DNA from: RPQJ01 sp963754535
GTDB taxonomy: Bacteria > Pseudomonadota > Gammaproteobacteria > Steroidobacterales > Steroidobacteraceae
Reading direction: 5' to 3'
Assembly: GCA_963754535.1 (NCBI GenBank)
Contig: CAVWGG010000040.1
Coordinates: 1-64,000, forward strand
Length of the DNA: 64,000 nt
The notes beneath the pieces are model-generated. The model saw only the letters and a program-made list of their open reading frames with translations, was not told the DNA's origin and made no database searches. The translations under genes and the position numbers were made by a program. Positions 1 through 8,507 of the stretch are shown here, one piece after another (the first letter of the stretch is position 1; each line of letters opens with the position of its first letter).

Positions 1-558
1 CGCCTGCTGCTGGCGGACCGTCTTGACCAGGCCATCGCCGCGGCACGTCGCCGCGGCACGTCACTGGCGGTGCTGTATCCTGGACCTGGACCACTTCAAG
101 CGTATCAACGATCGCCTGGGCCATGCGGCCGGCGGCGACCAGGTGTTGCAGACAGTCGCGCGCCGCCTGGTGGCATCCGTGCGCAGGTCGGACACGGTGA
201 GCCGTCACGGCGGCGATGAATTCGGTTCTGCTGTCGGAAGTGGCCTGTGCCGAAGATGCGGCATTCAGCACTGACAACCTGCTACGGCGATCGGCCGCGT
301 GCCGCAACGGATCGAGGGTCAGAGTCTATCCGTGACGGCGAGCGTGGGTGTCGGCGTCTACCCCTCCGATGGCTCGGACGCCGCCACGCTCCTCAGGGAG
401 GCGGACTTTGCGCTGTTGCACGCCAAGGCTCAGCGCCTCGCGTGGCCGCCCTTAGCGATGGTCGCGGTGACCGTTCTCGCGTGGTGAACGAACGCGTCGC
501 GCATCAGCAAACACCGGACGGCCAGCGGTCTCGCAAGACCTGTCCAATAAAAGTGTAA
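1..558 (+). pseudogene. GGDEF (diguanylate cyclase) domain, C-terminal part, multiply frameshifted
   Basis: The three forward frames together spell a GGDEF domain: a YLDLDHFKRIND-type metal/substrate segment near base 90, the active-site HGGDEF near base 210, then SVGVGVYP and an AKAQ-like tail. No single frame carries it. An extra C near 87 breaks it first, an extra G follows GGDEF, a base is missing near 293, and another shift lies near 435, after which the reading may run to a stop at 558. The N-terminus is off the left edge. The family makes cyclic di-GMP in the cytoplasm. As read this copy cannot make a protein. Whether that is gene decay or sequence error is open, because neighbouring genes show the same kind of single-base shift. 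Confidence 0.75.
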
Positions 559-562
559 CCCC

Positions 563-778
563 ATGAATTGGGATCGTATTCAAGGCAATTGGAAGCAAGT
601 GACCGGCAAGGCCAAAGTGCAGTGGGGCAAGCTGACCGACGATGACCTCGACGTCATCGCCGGCCGTCGCGACCAGCTGGCCGGCAAGATTCAGGAGCGA
701 TACGGCGTCGCCAAGGACGAGGCTGAGAAGCAGCTCTCCGCCTGGCAGAGCAAAGCTGACGATTCGTGGTTTTCATGA
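563..778 (+). CDS. CsbD family stress-response protein
   Basis: A 71-residue, charged, soluble protein beginning MNWDRIQGNWKQ. The WDRIQGNWKQxxGKxKxxWGKLTDDDL opening and the later RRDQLAGKIQERYG segment are typical of the CsbD family, small general-stress proteins whose biochemical role is not settled. The length is normal for the family. No strong Shine-Dalgarno precedes the ATG, but this start gives the conserved N-terminus. It stands alone between a decayed GGDEF gene and a lipoprotein gene. Confidence 0.9.
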   Translation: MNWDRIQGNWKQVTGKAKVQWGKLTDDDLDVIAGRRDQLAGKIQERYGVAKDEAEKQLSAWQSKADDSWFS

Positions 779-907
779 AGCGAGAACCGAACTGATTCGC
801 GTCTGAGCGACGTTCCCGTGTGCAGCTCCCCGGATTCGTCGGTGGACCGCGAGGCGCTATCATTGCGGGTGACTGTCGGATTTTTCACTTCCGAGCGGGA
901 GAGGCCG

Positions 908-1656
908 ATGACCGACCGCGCGGCAATTTGTGCGGCAGTGCGAATCGTGCTCGCGCTGTCCTGCTTCCTTGCGGCGGGTTGTGCCGGGGTTAATCGCGCG
1001 CAGACGACGGAGCTGTTCCGGTCGCCCCGCCTGCCCCGCCGGATTGCGGTGACCGAGGGTCCTGCGGAGGTTGTGCGGGAGACAGTTGCCGCGCCAACAG
1101 TTGTGGCGGCGCCCGCCGCGCAACCCACGCAAGCCCCGTCGCCATCGGCGATCGAGTCCGCGCGTCCAGTGAAACCCGCGCCGGCCCCGCGCGCTGCGGC
1201 ACCAAAGGTCGCTGCACCTGCTGCGCCTGCCGCACCGGCCACTCCGGTCGTTGCACCCAGGCCGCAGCCCAAGCCGGCAGTCGTTGTTCCGGCGGAGCCC
1301 GCGCCGGCCCCGAAGGTGGCGACGGCACCCGCGGCACCGCTCGATCTCAACTTGCTCGAAACGCGGCTGCGTGAGACCAAGGCCATCGGTGTCTTCACCG
1401 AGCTTTCGCTCAAGAACCAGGTCGACGACCTGCTCGCCAGGTTCGTGCGTACCAGGAAGCGGCAGGGCGCCGTGACGCTCGTGGAGCTTCGCCGCGGACT
1501 ACGACATGTTGATGCTCAAGGTGCTCGCCCTGCTGCAGGACGGCGATCCGTCGGCTGGCCCGCGACGTCGTCAGGTCGCGTGCGGCGATCTGGAGCATCC
1601 TCGCTGATCCGAGGAAGTTCACCGAGTCCAAATTGATGGCAGGAGCAACGCCGTGA
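908..1656 (+). CDS. Ala/Pro-rich lipoprotein, two frameshifts near the C-terminus
   Basis: The ATG at 908 follows a GGGAGAGG Shine-Dalgarno and opens a lipoprotein signal peptide with lipobox LAAGC (residues about 21-25). A long alanine/proline-rich linker follows (about residues 60-140), then a helical segment (LETRLRETKAIGVFTELSLKN). Near base 1494 an extra G moves the frame to DYDMLMLKVLALLQDGDPS, and near 1550 another extra G moves it to LARDVVRSRAAIWSILADP, which ends at the TGA at 1654. Undoing both gives about 248 residues. The gap from start to stop is 749 bases (3n+2), as two insertions predict. The stop overlaps the GTG of the next gene, implying coupling. The function is not known; an envelope anchor is plausible. 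Confidence 0.65.
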
Positions 1657-2066
1657 GTAAACGTGGACTGGCGACGGCCCTGGTTGCCGTCATGGCGACC
1701 GTATTCGCGGGGGCTGCGCTCGCCGTGGAAGAGGCTCGCATCGAGGTCCCGGTCACCAAAGACCTGACGGCCGTGATTGCGCTGCAGGGATTGCCGTGCG
1801 GGAAGGTCGTCAGCGCGACCCAACAGGGAGAGGACGACTATGTCGCCTCGTGTGAGGACGGCAATCGTTACCGGATATCGGTGAACCCGGACGGCCGGGT
1901 CATCGTCGAGAACTCGACTAGGGCCTGCGGCCGCCGAGCAGCAGGAGCGCGGCGCCGATCGCGATCGCGCCGATGCCGGCCCAGACCGAGAACGTTGACC
2001 GTCTGCTTCTCTTTCACTGACATTTCGATGGGTCCCATCTTGATGTCGTGCGTCTGCTTCGTGTAA
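1653..2066 (+). CDS. Small secreted protein of unknown function
   Basis: It starts with GTG at 1653, overlapping the previous stop (GTGA). A signal peptide (about residues 5-25, ending GAALA) is followed by a short acidic domain with two cysteines, LPCGKVV and VASCEDGNRYRI. I do not recognise the family. After about residue 88 the frame turns into an arginine-rich tail that is simply the antisense of the DUF3185 gene. The true C-terminus therefore probably lies near 1920 and one base may be lost there. With that correction both convergent genes would end in the palindrome CTAG at 1918-1921. Confidence 0.55.
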   Translation: MSKRGLATALVAVMATVFAGAALAVEEARIEVPVTKDLTAVIALQGLPCGKVVSATQQGEDDYVASCEDGNRYRISVNPDGRVIVENSTRACGRRAAGARRRSRSRRCRPRPRTLTVCFSFTDISMGPILMSCVCFV

Positions 2067-2140
2067 CTGAAGCTACCGTAGGCTAGTCCAAGGACGCCGG
2101 CGAAGATCAGCACGATGGCGGCAATTTTACCTGCGTTCAT
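1918..2140 (-). CDS. DUF3185 family small membrane protein, frameshifted
   Basis: It begins MNAGKIAAIVLIFAGVLGLAYG, a membrane helix, then SFSYTKQTHDIKMGPIEMSVKEKQTVNV, the conserved DUF3185 core. The second membrane helix (VWAGIGAIAIGAALLLLGG) lies one frame over and ends at TAG (1918-1920). The 223-base span is 3n+1, so one extra base near 1996 explains the break. The repaired protein has about 73 residues and two helices, normal for the family, whose role is unknown. An in-frame GGAGCG Shine-Dalgarno precedes the ATG. Confidence 0.7.
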
Positions 2141-2202
2141 ATTCGCTCCTGTTGCACTGCATCTTCGGTTACCCGGCAGCGCGACAAAGTTGTAGCCAGG
2201 CC

Positions 2203-2239
2203 AAAAAAGGGGCCCGGGGACGGGGGGCGTCACCGGGCC
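2203..2239 (-). terminator. Hairpin with T-tract, minus-strand direction
   Basis: The arms GGCCCGG (2211-2217) and CCGGGCC (2233-2239) pair perfectly around a 15-base G-rich loop, with six A residues at 2203-2208. Read on the minus strand this is a stem followed by a T-tract. It lies 63 bases before the DUF3185 start, in a gene-free stretch (2141-2427). It could end an unseen minus-strand transcript or act as a leader terminator for DUF3185. Confidence 0.4.
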
Positions 2240-2427
2240 ACTTTGCGAGCACCCGACAGGGGGTGGGCTATCGAGTACTCGCAGACAGGATGGCCAGTAT
2301 CGCCGATGCGGTCTGTGCGGTATCGAACAATGGTCGAATCCGCTGCTGAAGTCACCTGCCGAGCGCCTGACCCAACCTGGCCCGCGCGGCGTACTCTAGG
2401 TCGGGCCCACGAACTCATGAGTGCACG

Positions 2428-3726
2428 ATGATCGAACAAGCCTGCGAATCATCGACGGGACCACTCGCGGCGAGACTGAACGAAGCGTGCCAGTGCATCT
2501 GGGTCGATCGCACGAAATTGCGCGGCCAGCTCCAGGCCAGTCTCGGCGACGCGGGCAGACTGCTCGTATCGCAGGCCGGACTGGTGTCGGGCAGCGTCGT
2601 GTTTCTTGCCCCGGGTGACGCCTCGGCCATGGACCGGACCGTCCGGCTCATCACGCGTGCACTCAACTCGGTGCCCTACCAGCAGAAGATCGAGCGGCTC
2701 GCGCCCGAACTGGCTCGTCGCCCCCAGGCAACCGCCGGCGGGGCACTGGGTTTCGACTTCCATCTCGGCAGTACTTCGCCGCAGCTCATCGAGATCAACA
2801 CCAACCCTGGTGGCCTGCTCGTCAGCCTTGAACTGGCGCGTGCGGCCACGGCAAGTTGCGACTGCCTTACGGCGCCGCTATCCGTGATGACTGCGGCCGG
2901 TGTGGAGATAGATCGGGTCGGGCAGCGCATTGCAGAAAGCTTCCTGGCAGAGTGGACGAGTGCGCGCGGCTCGTTGCCGCTGCGGTCCATTGCCATCGTC
3001 GATGACGAGCCGCAGGGCCAGTACCTGTATCCGGAGTTCCTGCTGTATCAACGGTTGCTGGAGCATGCCGGTTGGCGCGTCATGATTGCCGACGCAGCGA
3101 GCCTCGTCTTGCAGGACGACGCGATATTTGCTGCCGGCGAGCGCATCGACCTGGTCTACAACCGCGTGACCGACTTCTATCTGGCCGACGAGCGGCACGC
3201 CATCCTGCGACGCGCGTACGAGCTGGATCTGGCCGTGATCACGCCGCACCCGGCGGCGCACGCGCGATGGGCGGACAAGCGACTGCTCGCGTGGCTGAAC
3301 GACGAGGAGCTGCTGATGGAGGCAGGTCTGGACGCCGCTGATCGCGCGCATCTGCGGCAGACCATTCCGGCGACGGAGGTGGTCGAGCGCGCCGCTGCCG
3401 ACGATCTCTGGAAGCGGCGCAAGGGGCTGTTTTTCAAGCCTGTCTCTGGCTTTGGCAGCAAGGCCGCCTACCGGGGCGACAAGCTCACGCGTGCCATGTT
3501 CGACCACATACTTGCGCATCGCTACGTTGCGCAGGCGATCGCCCCTACGTCGTTTCGTCGAGTCTCATCTGCAGATGGCGTTGAAGCCGATCTCCGCGTC
3601 GATCTCCGCAGCTACGTCATGCACGGCGAAACCTGGTTGCGATCAGCGCGCCTGTATCGCGGGCAGACCACGAACTTCCGAACCGCCGGTGGCGGCTTCG
3701 CGCCGGTGCTGACCCTGCCGATCTGA
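2428..3726 (+). CDS. Uncharacterised ATP-grasp-like protein
   Basis: A 432-residue soluble protein with no signal peptide. It holds two stretches that look like ATP-grasp motifs in swapped order. IEINTNPGG at 121-129 resembles the Mg-binding ExN segment normally near the C-terminus of that fold. FKPVSGFGSKAAYRG at 336-350 and LRSYVMHG at 393-400 resemble the ATP-binding lysine region. This hints at a circularly permuted ATP-grasp ligase (as in some peptide or amide ligases), but I did not recognise a named family and the substrate is unknown. It is a single gene, with intergenic DNA on both sides. ATG 2428 has only weak upstream purines, so the start is moderately sure. Confidence 0.6.
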   Translation: MIEQACESSTGPLAARLNEACQCIWVDRTKLRGQLQASLGDAGRLLVSQAGLVSGSVVFLAPGDASAMDRTVRLITRALNSVPYQQKIERLAPELARRPQATAGGALGFDFHLGSTSPQLIEINTNPGGLLVSLELARAATASCDCLTAPLSVMTAAGVEIDRVGQRIAESFLAEWTSARGSLPLRSIAIVDDEPQGQYLYPEFLLYQRLLEHAGWRVMIADAASLVLQDDAIFAAGERIDLVYNRVTDFYLADERHAILRRAYELDLAVITPHPAAHARWADKRLLAWLNDEELLMEAGLDAADRAHLRQTIPATEVVERAAADDLWKRRKGLFFKPVSGFGSKAAYRGDKLTRAMFDHILAHRYVAQAIAPTSFRRVSSADGVEADLRVDLRSYVMHGETWLRSARLYRGQTTNFRTAGGGFAPVLTLPI

Positions 3727-3763
3727 TCGGATCTGATCTGCGCCGTGCGAGAGAGTTCGGCGC

Positions 3764-3943
3764 TCAGTCACCAAGCAGTGCGAAATCGGATTTCAGCGTC
3801 CCGCACAGCGGGCATGCCCAGTCGTTCGGCAGATCTTCGAGGCGCGTGCCCGGGGCAATTCCGTACTCCGGCAGGCCGAGGGCCTCATCGTAGATGTCGC
3901 TGCAGGTCTGGCACTGCCAGCGCCTTAAAGTCGCTGTACTCAT
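3764..3943 (-). CDS. Rubredoxin
   Basis: A 59-residue protein with both iron-binding pairs: CQTC near residue 10 and CPLC near residue 43, spaced as in rubredoxins, with the YDEALGLPEYGIAPGT and LPNDWACP segments between. One Fe(Cys)4 centre carries single electrons in the cytoplasm. It starts 10 bases after the stop of the cytochrome P450 gene on the same strand, so the two are almost certainly one transcript. That makes it the obvious candidate electron donor to the P450, an unusual role for a rubredoxin, which more often serves AlkB-type hydroxylases. Confidence 0.92.
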   Translation of the reverse strand: MSTATLRRWQCQTCSDIYDEALGLPEYGIAPGTRLEDLPNDWACPLCGTLKSDFALLGD

Positions 3944-3953
3944 CAATGCAGCC

Positions 3954-5243
3954 TCACGCGTTGCCCATGCTGTAACGGATGGGCACGGACTTGGGTCCGC
4001 AGACGAACTCGGATTCTGACATTCGACCTTCGCCCGCCATCTCGACCGACTCGAGTCGGGGAATCAGTTCCTCCCACAGGATCCTCATTTCGCGCCGCGC
4101 GAGATGCTGGCCCAGGCAGACATGACCGCCATAGCCCAGTGCAATGTGCTTGTTGGGTGACCGCTCGGGCTTGAAAGTGTACGGCTCGTCGAACACCTCC
4201 TCGTCCCGGTTTGCGGACACGTAGGACAGGTAGACCAGGTCGCCCTGCGCAATGCGTTGGCCACGAAGCGTGTAGTCCTCCGCCGCGGAGCGGACGAACT
4301 GCTGCACCGGCGTGGCCCAGCGAATCGATTCCTCGACGAAGCCGGGAATCAGGCCTGGATTGGCCTTCAGTCGCGGCAGCAAGTCCGGTTGCTCGGCCAG
4401 CACCCACATCGCCGACGCTGTCGTTGCGGCAGTCGTATCGTGCCCGGCGGTGGAAGCGATGACGAAGTACGAGATCATGGCCCGCTCGTCCATCGGGCAG
4501 CCACTCACCTTGCCGTTCGCGATCAGCGTGGCGATGTCACTGCGCGGACAGGCTCGCCGGTCCTGGATGATGCCCTCGTAGTACTCCTTGAACTCGCGGT
4601 AGACGATGTCCCAGGTCTTGATGATCTCGGCTGGGTCCGTGGTGTTCGCTCCGGGTCGGCACAGGTCGGGGTCGGCATACGAGAACAGCCACTGCGTCAG
4701 CTGCAGCATCTTGGCGTGATCCGGCGAAGGCACGCCGATGATGTCGAGAATGATCTCGAGCGGATAGACGAACGCGACGTCGGTCGCGAAGTCGCACACG
4801 CCATCCATGCCGGCCATGCGCTCGATGTGCCGCCGCGCCGTCGCGCGAATCCGGCCGTCCAGCTTTTCGAGCGACTGCGGCATGAGCTCGGCCTGGGTCA
4901 CCTGCCGGTAGGCCGCGTGCTCGGGTTCGTCCATGTGCACGAGCGTCCGGAAGATGTGCGGTGCGCCGCCGGAGTAATCACGCATCAGGTGCTCGGCGAC
5001 CTGCGACGCAAGGGTCTTGGACCGGACGGAGTTCAGGAACAGCTTGTCCTGGCGGGTAATCTCCCGCAGGTCCGCGTGCCTGGTGACGATCCAATGCGGG
5101 TCGAAGCCGGGAACCTCGGCCACCGCCAGCGGATAGTCGCGACGCAAGCGCCGGAACAGCTCGTGCACCTCGCCGCGCCTGCCGAAGGTCGCTGGGTTGA
5201 AGGCGGGCGCGATCAGTGCCGTCGGTATCACAGGCCTCGTCAT
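3954..5243 (-). CDS. Cytochrome P450 monooxygenase
   Basis: A 429-residue soluble bacterial P450. It has the I-helix oxygen-activation segment AGHDTTAATT, the K-helix ExxR (EESIR) and the haem loop LGYGGHVCLGQH with the cysteine ligand at residue 376. The first residue of the haem signature is Leu instead of the usual Phe. It resembles the CYP108/CYP107-like soluble class; the substrate cannot be read from sequence. ATG 5243 is chosen because the upstream in-frame extension lacks family character and crosses the regulatory dyad. It is divergent from a MerR regulator and followed by rubredoxin. A FadL porin lies beyond the regulator, so a hydrophobic substrate is plausible. Confidence 0.93.
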   Translation of the reverse strand: MTRPVIPTALIAPAFNPATFGRRGEVHELFRRLRRDYPLAVAEVPGFDPHWIVTRHADLREITRQDKLFLNSVRSKTLASQVAEHLMRDYSGGAPHIFRTLVHMDEPEHAAYRQVTQAELMPQSLEKLDGRIRATARRHIERMAGMDGVCDFATDVAFVYPLEIILDIIGVPSPDHAKMLQLTQWLFSYADPDLCRPGANTTDPAEIIKTWDIVYREFKEYYEGIIQDRRACPRSDIATLIANGKVSGCPMDERAMISYFVIASTAGHDTTAATTASAMWVLAEQPDLLPRLKANPGLIPGFVEESIRWATPVQQFVRSAAEDYTLRGQRIAQGDLVYLSYVSANRDEEVFDEPYTFKPERSPNKHIALGYGGHVCLGQHLARREMRILWEELIPRLESVEMAGEGRMSESEFVCGPKSVPIRYSMGNA

Positions 5244-5264
5244 GACTCCCCCGGTCGTGCAGAA

Positions 5265-5283
5265 TGCGTATACAACATACGCA
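5265..5283. promoter_or_regulatory. Dyad operator between P450 and MerR genes
   Basis: A perfect inverted repeat, TGCGTAT-acaac-ATACGCA, with 7-base arms and a 5-base spacer. It is centred in the 100-base gap between the P450 start (5243) and the MerR start (5344). Its size and position fit a MerR-family operator that controls the P450-rubredoxin operon and perhaps the regulator itself. Function is inferred from symmetry and position only. Confidence 0.6.
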
Positions 5284-5343
5284 AAATGGGAACGAGGCAC
5301 AACAGGTTGCCTCGGGCCCCGGGGCAGGAAGGGCCCGCGATCC

Positions 5344-6081
5344 ATGAAAATGCGCGACTTGGAGCGGGCGACAGGCGTCAATCGGGAGACGATCCGCGTC
5401 TACTTCCGACAGGGACTGCTGCCGCAGCCGCAACGCCCGGCCGGCAACGTCGCCGATTACGGCGACGTGCACGTCCGCGGAATACTGTCGATACGCCGAC
5501 TGCAGGAGAAAGGCCGGGTTCCACTGGCGCAGATCAAGCGAGCCCTGGAGGGCGATCCGGGCGCCATGCCTTCTGATTCCGGTGTCGCCGCCCAACTGGA
5601 GGAGCTGGTTTCCGTGCGGCTCGGCACGGGGCAGCCGCTGGTGCCGATCGCGAAGCAGGTGGCCGCGAATCCGCATGCTGCCGCCGACGCCCGCAAACTC
5701 CATCGCATCGGTGCGGTGACCCTGCGACGCGTGAAGGGCCGTCCGGCGCTGAGCCCGGTCGATGCCAATCTCGTCAAGCTCTGGGGTGAGATGCGCGCGG
5801 CCGGGTTCACCGAGAGCGCTGGCTTCACCCCGGCGGTCGTCAGGATCTATGTCGAATCTGCAGAACGACTTGCCAGGCTGGAATCGCAAACGTTTTTCGA
5901 CGCACTCTCCGGCCGCAGCAGCGAGGTGGCCGCGACCCGAATGGCGGAACAGGCGCTCAGCACGATGCTGGCGTTTTTCGGGTTGGTGCGGATGAAGGCG
6001 CTGCGGTTGCAGTTCCAGGAAAGAGTCTCGGAGCCGCGCAGTCAGTCCAAAGCGCGTCCGGGCAAACGAAAGGCGCGCTAG
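5344..6081 (+). CDS. MerR family transcriptional regulator
   Basis: A 245-residue protein starting MKMRDLERATGVNRETIRVYFRQGLLP, a MerR winged helix-turn-helix (residues about 1-70), followed by a long C-terminal region of unknown effector type and a basic tail. The C-terminal part is longer than in metal-sensing MerR proteins and lacks a clear cysteine metal site, so a small-molecule or lipid signal is more likely. It is divergent from the P450-rubredoxin pair with a dyad between them, so it most likely regulates that pair. ATG 5344 gives the conserved HTH start. Confidence 0.88.
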   Translation: MKMRDLERATGVNRETIRVYFRQGLLPQPQRPAGNVADYGDVHVRGILSIRRLQEKGRVPLAQIKRALEGDPGAMPSDSGVAAQLEELVSVRLGTGQPLVPIAKQVAANPHAAADARKLHRIGAVTLRRVKGRPALSPVDANLVKLWGEMRAAGFTESAGFTPAVVRIYVESAERLARLESQTFFDALSGRSSEVAATRMAEQALSTMLAFFGLVRMKALRLQFQERVSEPRSQSKARPGKRKAR

Positions 6082-6095
6082 TCGATCATCGCGCA

Positions 6096-7379
6096 CTACA
6101 GCGTGAAATCCGCCGCGATCGCCAGCATGTAGACGCGCGTGTCCTCGTACGTGCCGATCAGCGGCGGGATGCCGGGCAAGGGCAGGGGATGCGTCAGTTG
6201 CACGACGTCGGCGTTGCCCTGCAGTACGACCGAAAGCTCTGCGCGCAGACGCCACGCTTCGTTGATTGAGCGCTCGGCACCCGCGGCGACCTTCCATTGT
6301 TCGGCCACCGGAAGGTACGCGGCTGTGCCGTTAGCCGTTGCTGGATTGCTGTCGTAGCTGACGCCGGTCGACGCAGCCCAGCCGTTACGGAACGTGCGCC
6401 GCACTCCGATGGAAGCACCCCACGTGTCCTGCAGGCCGCTGGCAATCATTGGCGCCGAGTAACCCGGCAGCTTGAGCTTCGACTCGCCGAACTTGGACCA
6501 GTCCTGCCAAGACAAGCCAAGCGCCAGCGTCGTGTCTTGGTTTGCTTGGTGAGCAAGGCCCAGCAGGAGTTGCTGCGGCAACGTGACATCGAGTTTTGCT
6601 GCCTCGTCGGGTGGCAGCAGCGTGACCAGTACCGGATGCAGGTCCCTCGCGGAGATGTCGAACGCGACGGTGTGGTCGACAGGGGCCGTCCAAGCCAGCC
6701 CGATCATCGATTTCTCCGTCAGCGCGTACGTCAGGCCCAGTTGTCCGGCGGCGGCCCAGGACTGACCGTTCAACTCCAGTTGACCATCGGGCAGTCCAAC
6801 GGGCGGTCCATAAAAGGTTGCGTCGTTGGCCACGGCCATGCGCGCCGTCGGCTCAACCAGCTGCGCAGCGACGGACACGCCGAGCGTCAATCGGTCCGTC
6901 GCCGTCCACGCGACGCTTGGGGCAAGGTCGAGGGTGGCGATCCCCGCCTGCTCGATGACCCGCCGACCGTCCCACTGGTTGCCGGAATCGAACGCGAGCC
7001 CAAAGTAACTGTAGACGCCGATGCCGTACGTCAGTCGATCGGCTCGGTGAACCGCAAACAGTGCCGGGATGACGTTCACGCCGTCCCGGTTAGTGGCCCG
7101 CGCCGGTGTCTCGCTGGACCCCCGGAATAGATAGTCCAGTTCGAGCGGCATGACCGCCGCGGTGATCGTGGTGCCGGACAATCCAGCCATCGCTGCGGGA
7201 TTGGCGGCAAGTGATGTCGCATCCAGCGACAGCGCTGCGCGACCGGCGCCTGCCATGCCCATGTCTGCGCCACCCGTCTCCACGAGCCACGGCCCGGCTC
7301 CCCAGCAAGGAGAGGCGAGAGCAATCGAAACGAGCCCGATGGATGCTGTCAGTAGCTGAGGCGTGCCTTTCAGGCGCAT
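6096..7379 (-). CDS. FadL/OmpP1 family outer-membrane transport protein
   Basis: A 427-residue protein with a signal peptide (MRLKGTPQLLTASIGLVSIALASPCWGAG) and the FadL opening motif AGAGRAALSLDATSLAANPAAMAGL, which forms the hatch domain. The rest is an alternating beta-barrel pattern ending in an aromatic-aliphatic strand (YMLAIAADFTL). FadL porins bring long-chain fatty acids and other hydrophobic compounds across the outer membrane. It converges with the MerR gene (14 bases apart) and is close to a P450, which suggests, but does not prove, uptake of that enzyme's substrate. Confidence 0.88.
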   Translation of the reverse strand: MRLKGTPQLLTASIGLVSIALASPCWGAGPWLVETGGADMGMAGAGRAALSLDATSLAANPAAMAGLSGTTITAAVMPLELDYLFRGSSETPARATNRDGVNVIPALFAVHRADRLTYGIGVYSYFGLAFDSGNQWDGRRVIEQAGIATLDLAPSVAWTATDRLTLGVSVAAQLVEPTARMAVANDATFYGPPVGLPDGQLELNGQSWAAAGQLGLTYALTEKSMIGLAWTAPVDHTVAFDISARDLHPVLVTLLPPDEAAKLDVTLPQQLLLGLAHQANQDTTLALGLSWQDWSKFGESKLKLPGYSAPMIASGLQDTWGASIGVRRTFRNGWAASTGVSYDSNPATANGTAAYLPVAEQWKVAAGAERSINEAWRLRAELSVVLQGNADVVQLTHPLPLPGIPPLIGTYEDTRVYMLAIAADFTL

Positions 7380-7492
7380 GACTTTGACCTGCTATGGAAA
7401 CTGCGGGGACTGACAGTAGTCCCCGGGGAGACGGGCGTTATCGGTTTCCACCACCACGTTTATCGATTTCTTTCGCTACACTGGCCGTCGAA

Positions 7493-8377
7493 ATGCCCGG
7501 CTCCACTCCACGCGTTCGCAAGCTGATCAGGCGTATCGTCGGCAGCCCGGTCAGCAGCGGCCGGGTTCAGGGCCGGTGGCCCGTCGTGCTCGATCGACAC
7601 CAGGCCCTGTTCGAGTCGATCACGGTGCCGCCGCTGCCCGTTCCAGTGATGCTGGTGCACACGGGCGGCAAGCCGATGGACTATCTCTCGAAAGATCGGC
7701 GGCGCCTGAAGCAGTCGCTTCCCGGCCTCGTGACGTTCGTGCCGCGCAACGTGCGCGCCGAGGTGGCGCTGCGCGGAGTCGGCGAGGGCACGGTCGTCTA
7801 CTTCGACGACGAGCGAGCCCTCCCGGCATGGCTGCTGCGGAGTGGGGCGGGCGAACCCGTGACCTTCACCAACGACGTGATCGTGTCGATCACGCGCCGG
7901 TTGATGAGCGAACTCGAAACGCGCTCGCAGGCGGAGACGTACATGAAGTCGCTCGCCAATGCGCTGTTTGCCGAACTGCAGCGAGAACTCGAACTGCCTC
8001 GTGACGCAATCGAGCTGCCTGTGTCGCGTGGCCGGTTGCGAGTCGCGCATACGGCGATGCGGCACATGCTCGCCCACCTCGGCGAGCCGCTATCGGTGCG
8101 TGACCTGGCGCAGGTGTGCGGAGTCGGCGTCACCAGCTTCACGAGCGGCTTTCGTGAGGCGACGGGCGTGACGCCTCACCGGTACCTGCGCCAGGCCAGG
8201 ATCGAACGGTCATGTGAGCTGCTGCGGACGACCGGACTGAGCATCCGTGAGGTCGCTGATGTCGTGGGCTTCCGGGGACAGAGCCACTTCTGCAGCGCCT
8301 TCGCCGCGGAAAGGGGACTCACGCCGTCCGCGTACCGTCGCGAATCTCAGGTTCGCTTTCAGCCGGCTGCTCAATGA
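7493..8377 (+). CDS. AraC family transcriptional regulator
   Basis: A 294-residue protein with a C-terminal AraC DNA-binding domain (about residues 185-285): MLAHLGEPLSVRDLAQVCGVGVTSFTSGFREATGVTPHRYLRQARI, followed by the second helix-turn-helix (SIREVADVVGFRGQSHFCSAF). The N-terminal half is a ligand-sensing region of unspecified type. An upstream in-frame ATG at 7394 would add 33 residues, but that part is arginine/proline-rich and lacks family character. It is divergent from the FadL gene and may regulate it. Confidence 0.87.
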   Translation: MPGSTPRVRKLIRRIVGSPVSSGRVQGRWPVVLDRHQALFESITVPPLPVPVMLVHTGGKPMDYLSKDRRRLKQSLPGLVTFVPRNVRAEVALRGVGEGTVVYFDDERALPAWLLRSGAGEPVTFTNDVIVSITRRLMSELETRSQAETYMKSLANALFAELQRELELPRDAIELPVSRGRLRVAHTAMRHMLAHLGEPLSVRDLAQVCGVGVTSFTSGFREATGVTPHRYLRQARIERSCELLRTTGLSIREVADVVGFRGQSHFCSAFAAERGLTPSAYRRESQVRFQPAAQ

Positions 8378-8420
8378 CGCGCGCGAATGATCTCTGCCAG
8401 ACAGTCGTTTGAAGCCAGTC

Positions 8421-8456
8421 AAAAAAAACGGGCCGGGGCCGCAAGGCTCCGGCCCG
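8421..8456 (-). terminator. Strong intrinsic terminator, minus-strand direction
   Basis: A 12-base-pair stem (8429-8440 with 8445-8456, one G-U pair) closes on a GCAA tetraloop and is flanked on the left by eight A residues (8421-8428). On the minus strand this is a textbook stem plus T8. It lies 52 bases beyond the stop of a possible small minus-strand gene (8508-8723). It does not suit the upstream plus-strand AraC gene, which would lack the T-tract. Confidence 0.65.
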
Positions 8457-8507
8457 GCTCGCGTCACGGCGACACGGGGTGGGGTGCGCGCCGTTACACT
8501 CGTACCT

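Noticed and set aside
2221..2427. A tRNA or small gene upstream of the ATP-grasp-like gene (GGTCGAATCC resembles a T-arm)
   Set aside because: No cloverleaf partner arms or anticodon stem could be paired around it, and the short frames look like chance.
4257..6297. Long frames antisense to the P450 and MerR genes
   Set aside because: They are Arg/Gly/Ala-rich shadows typical of GC-rich DNA; the P450 and MerR frames carry clear motifs.
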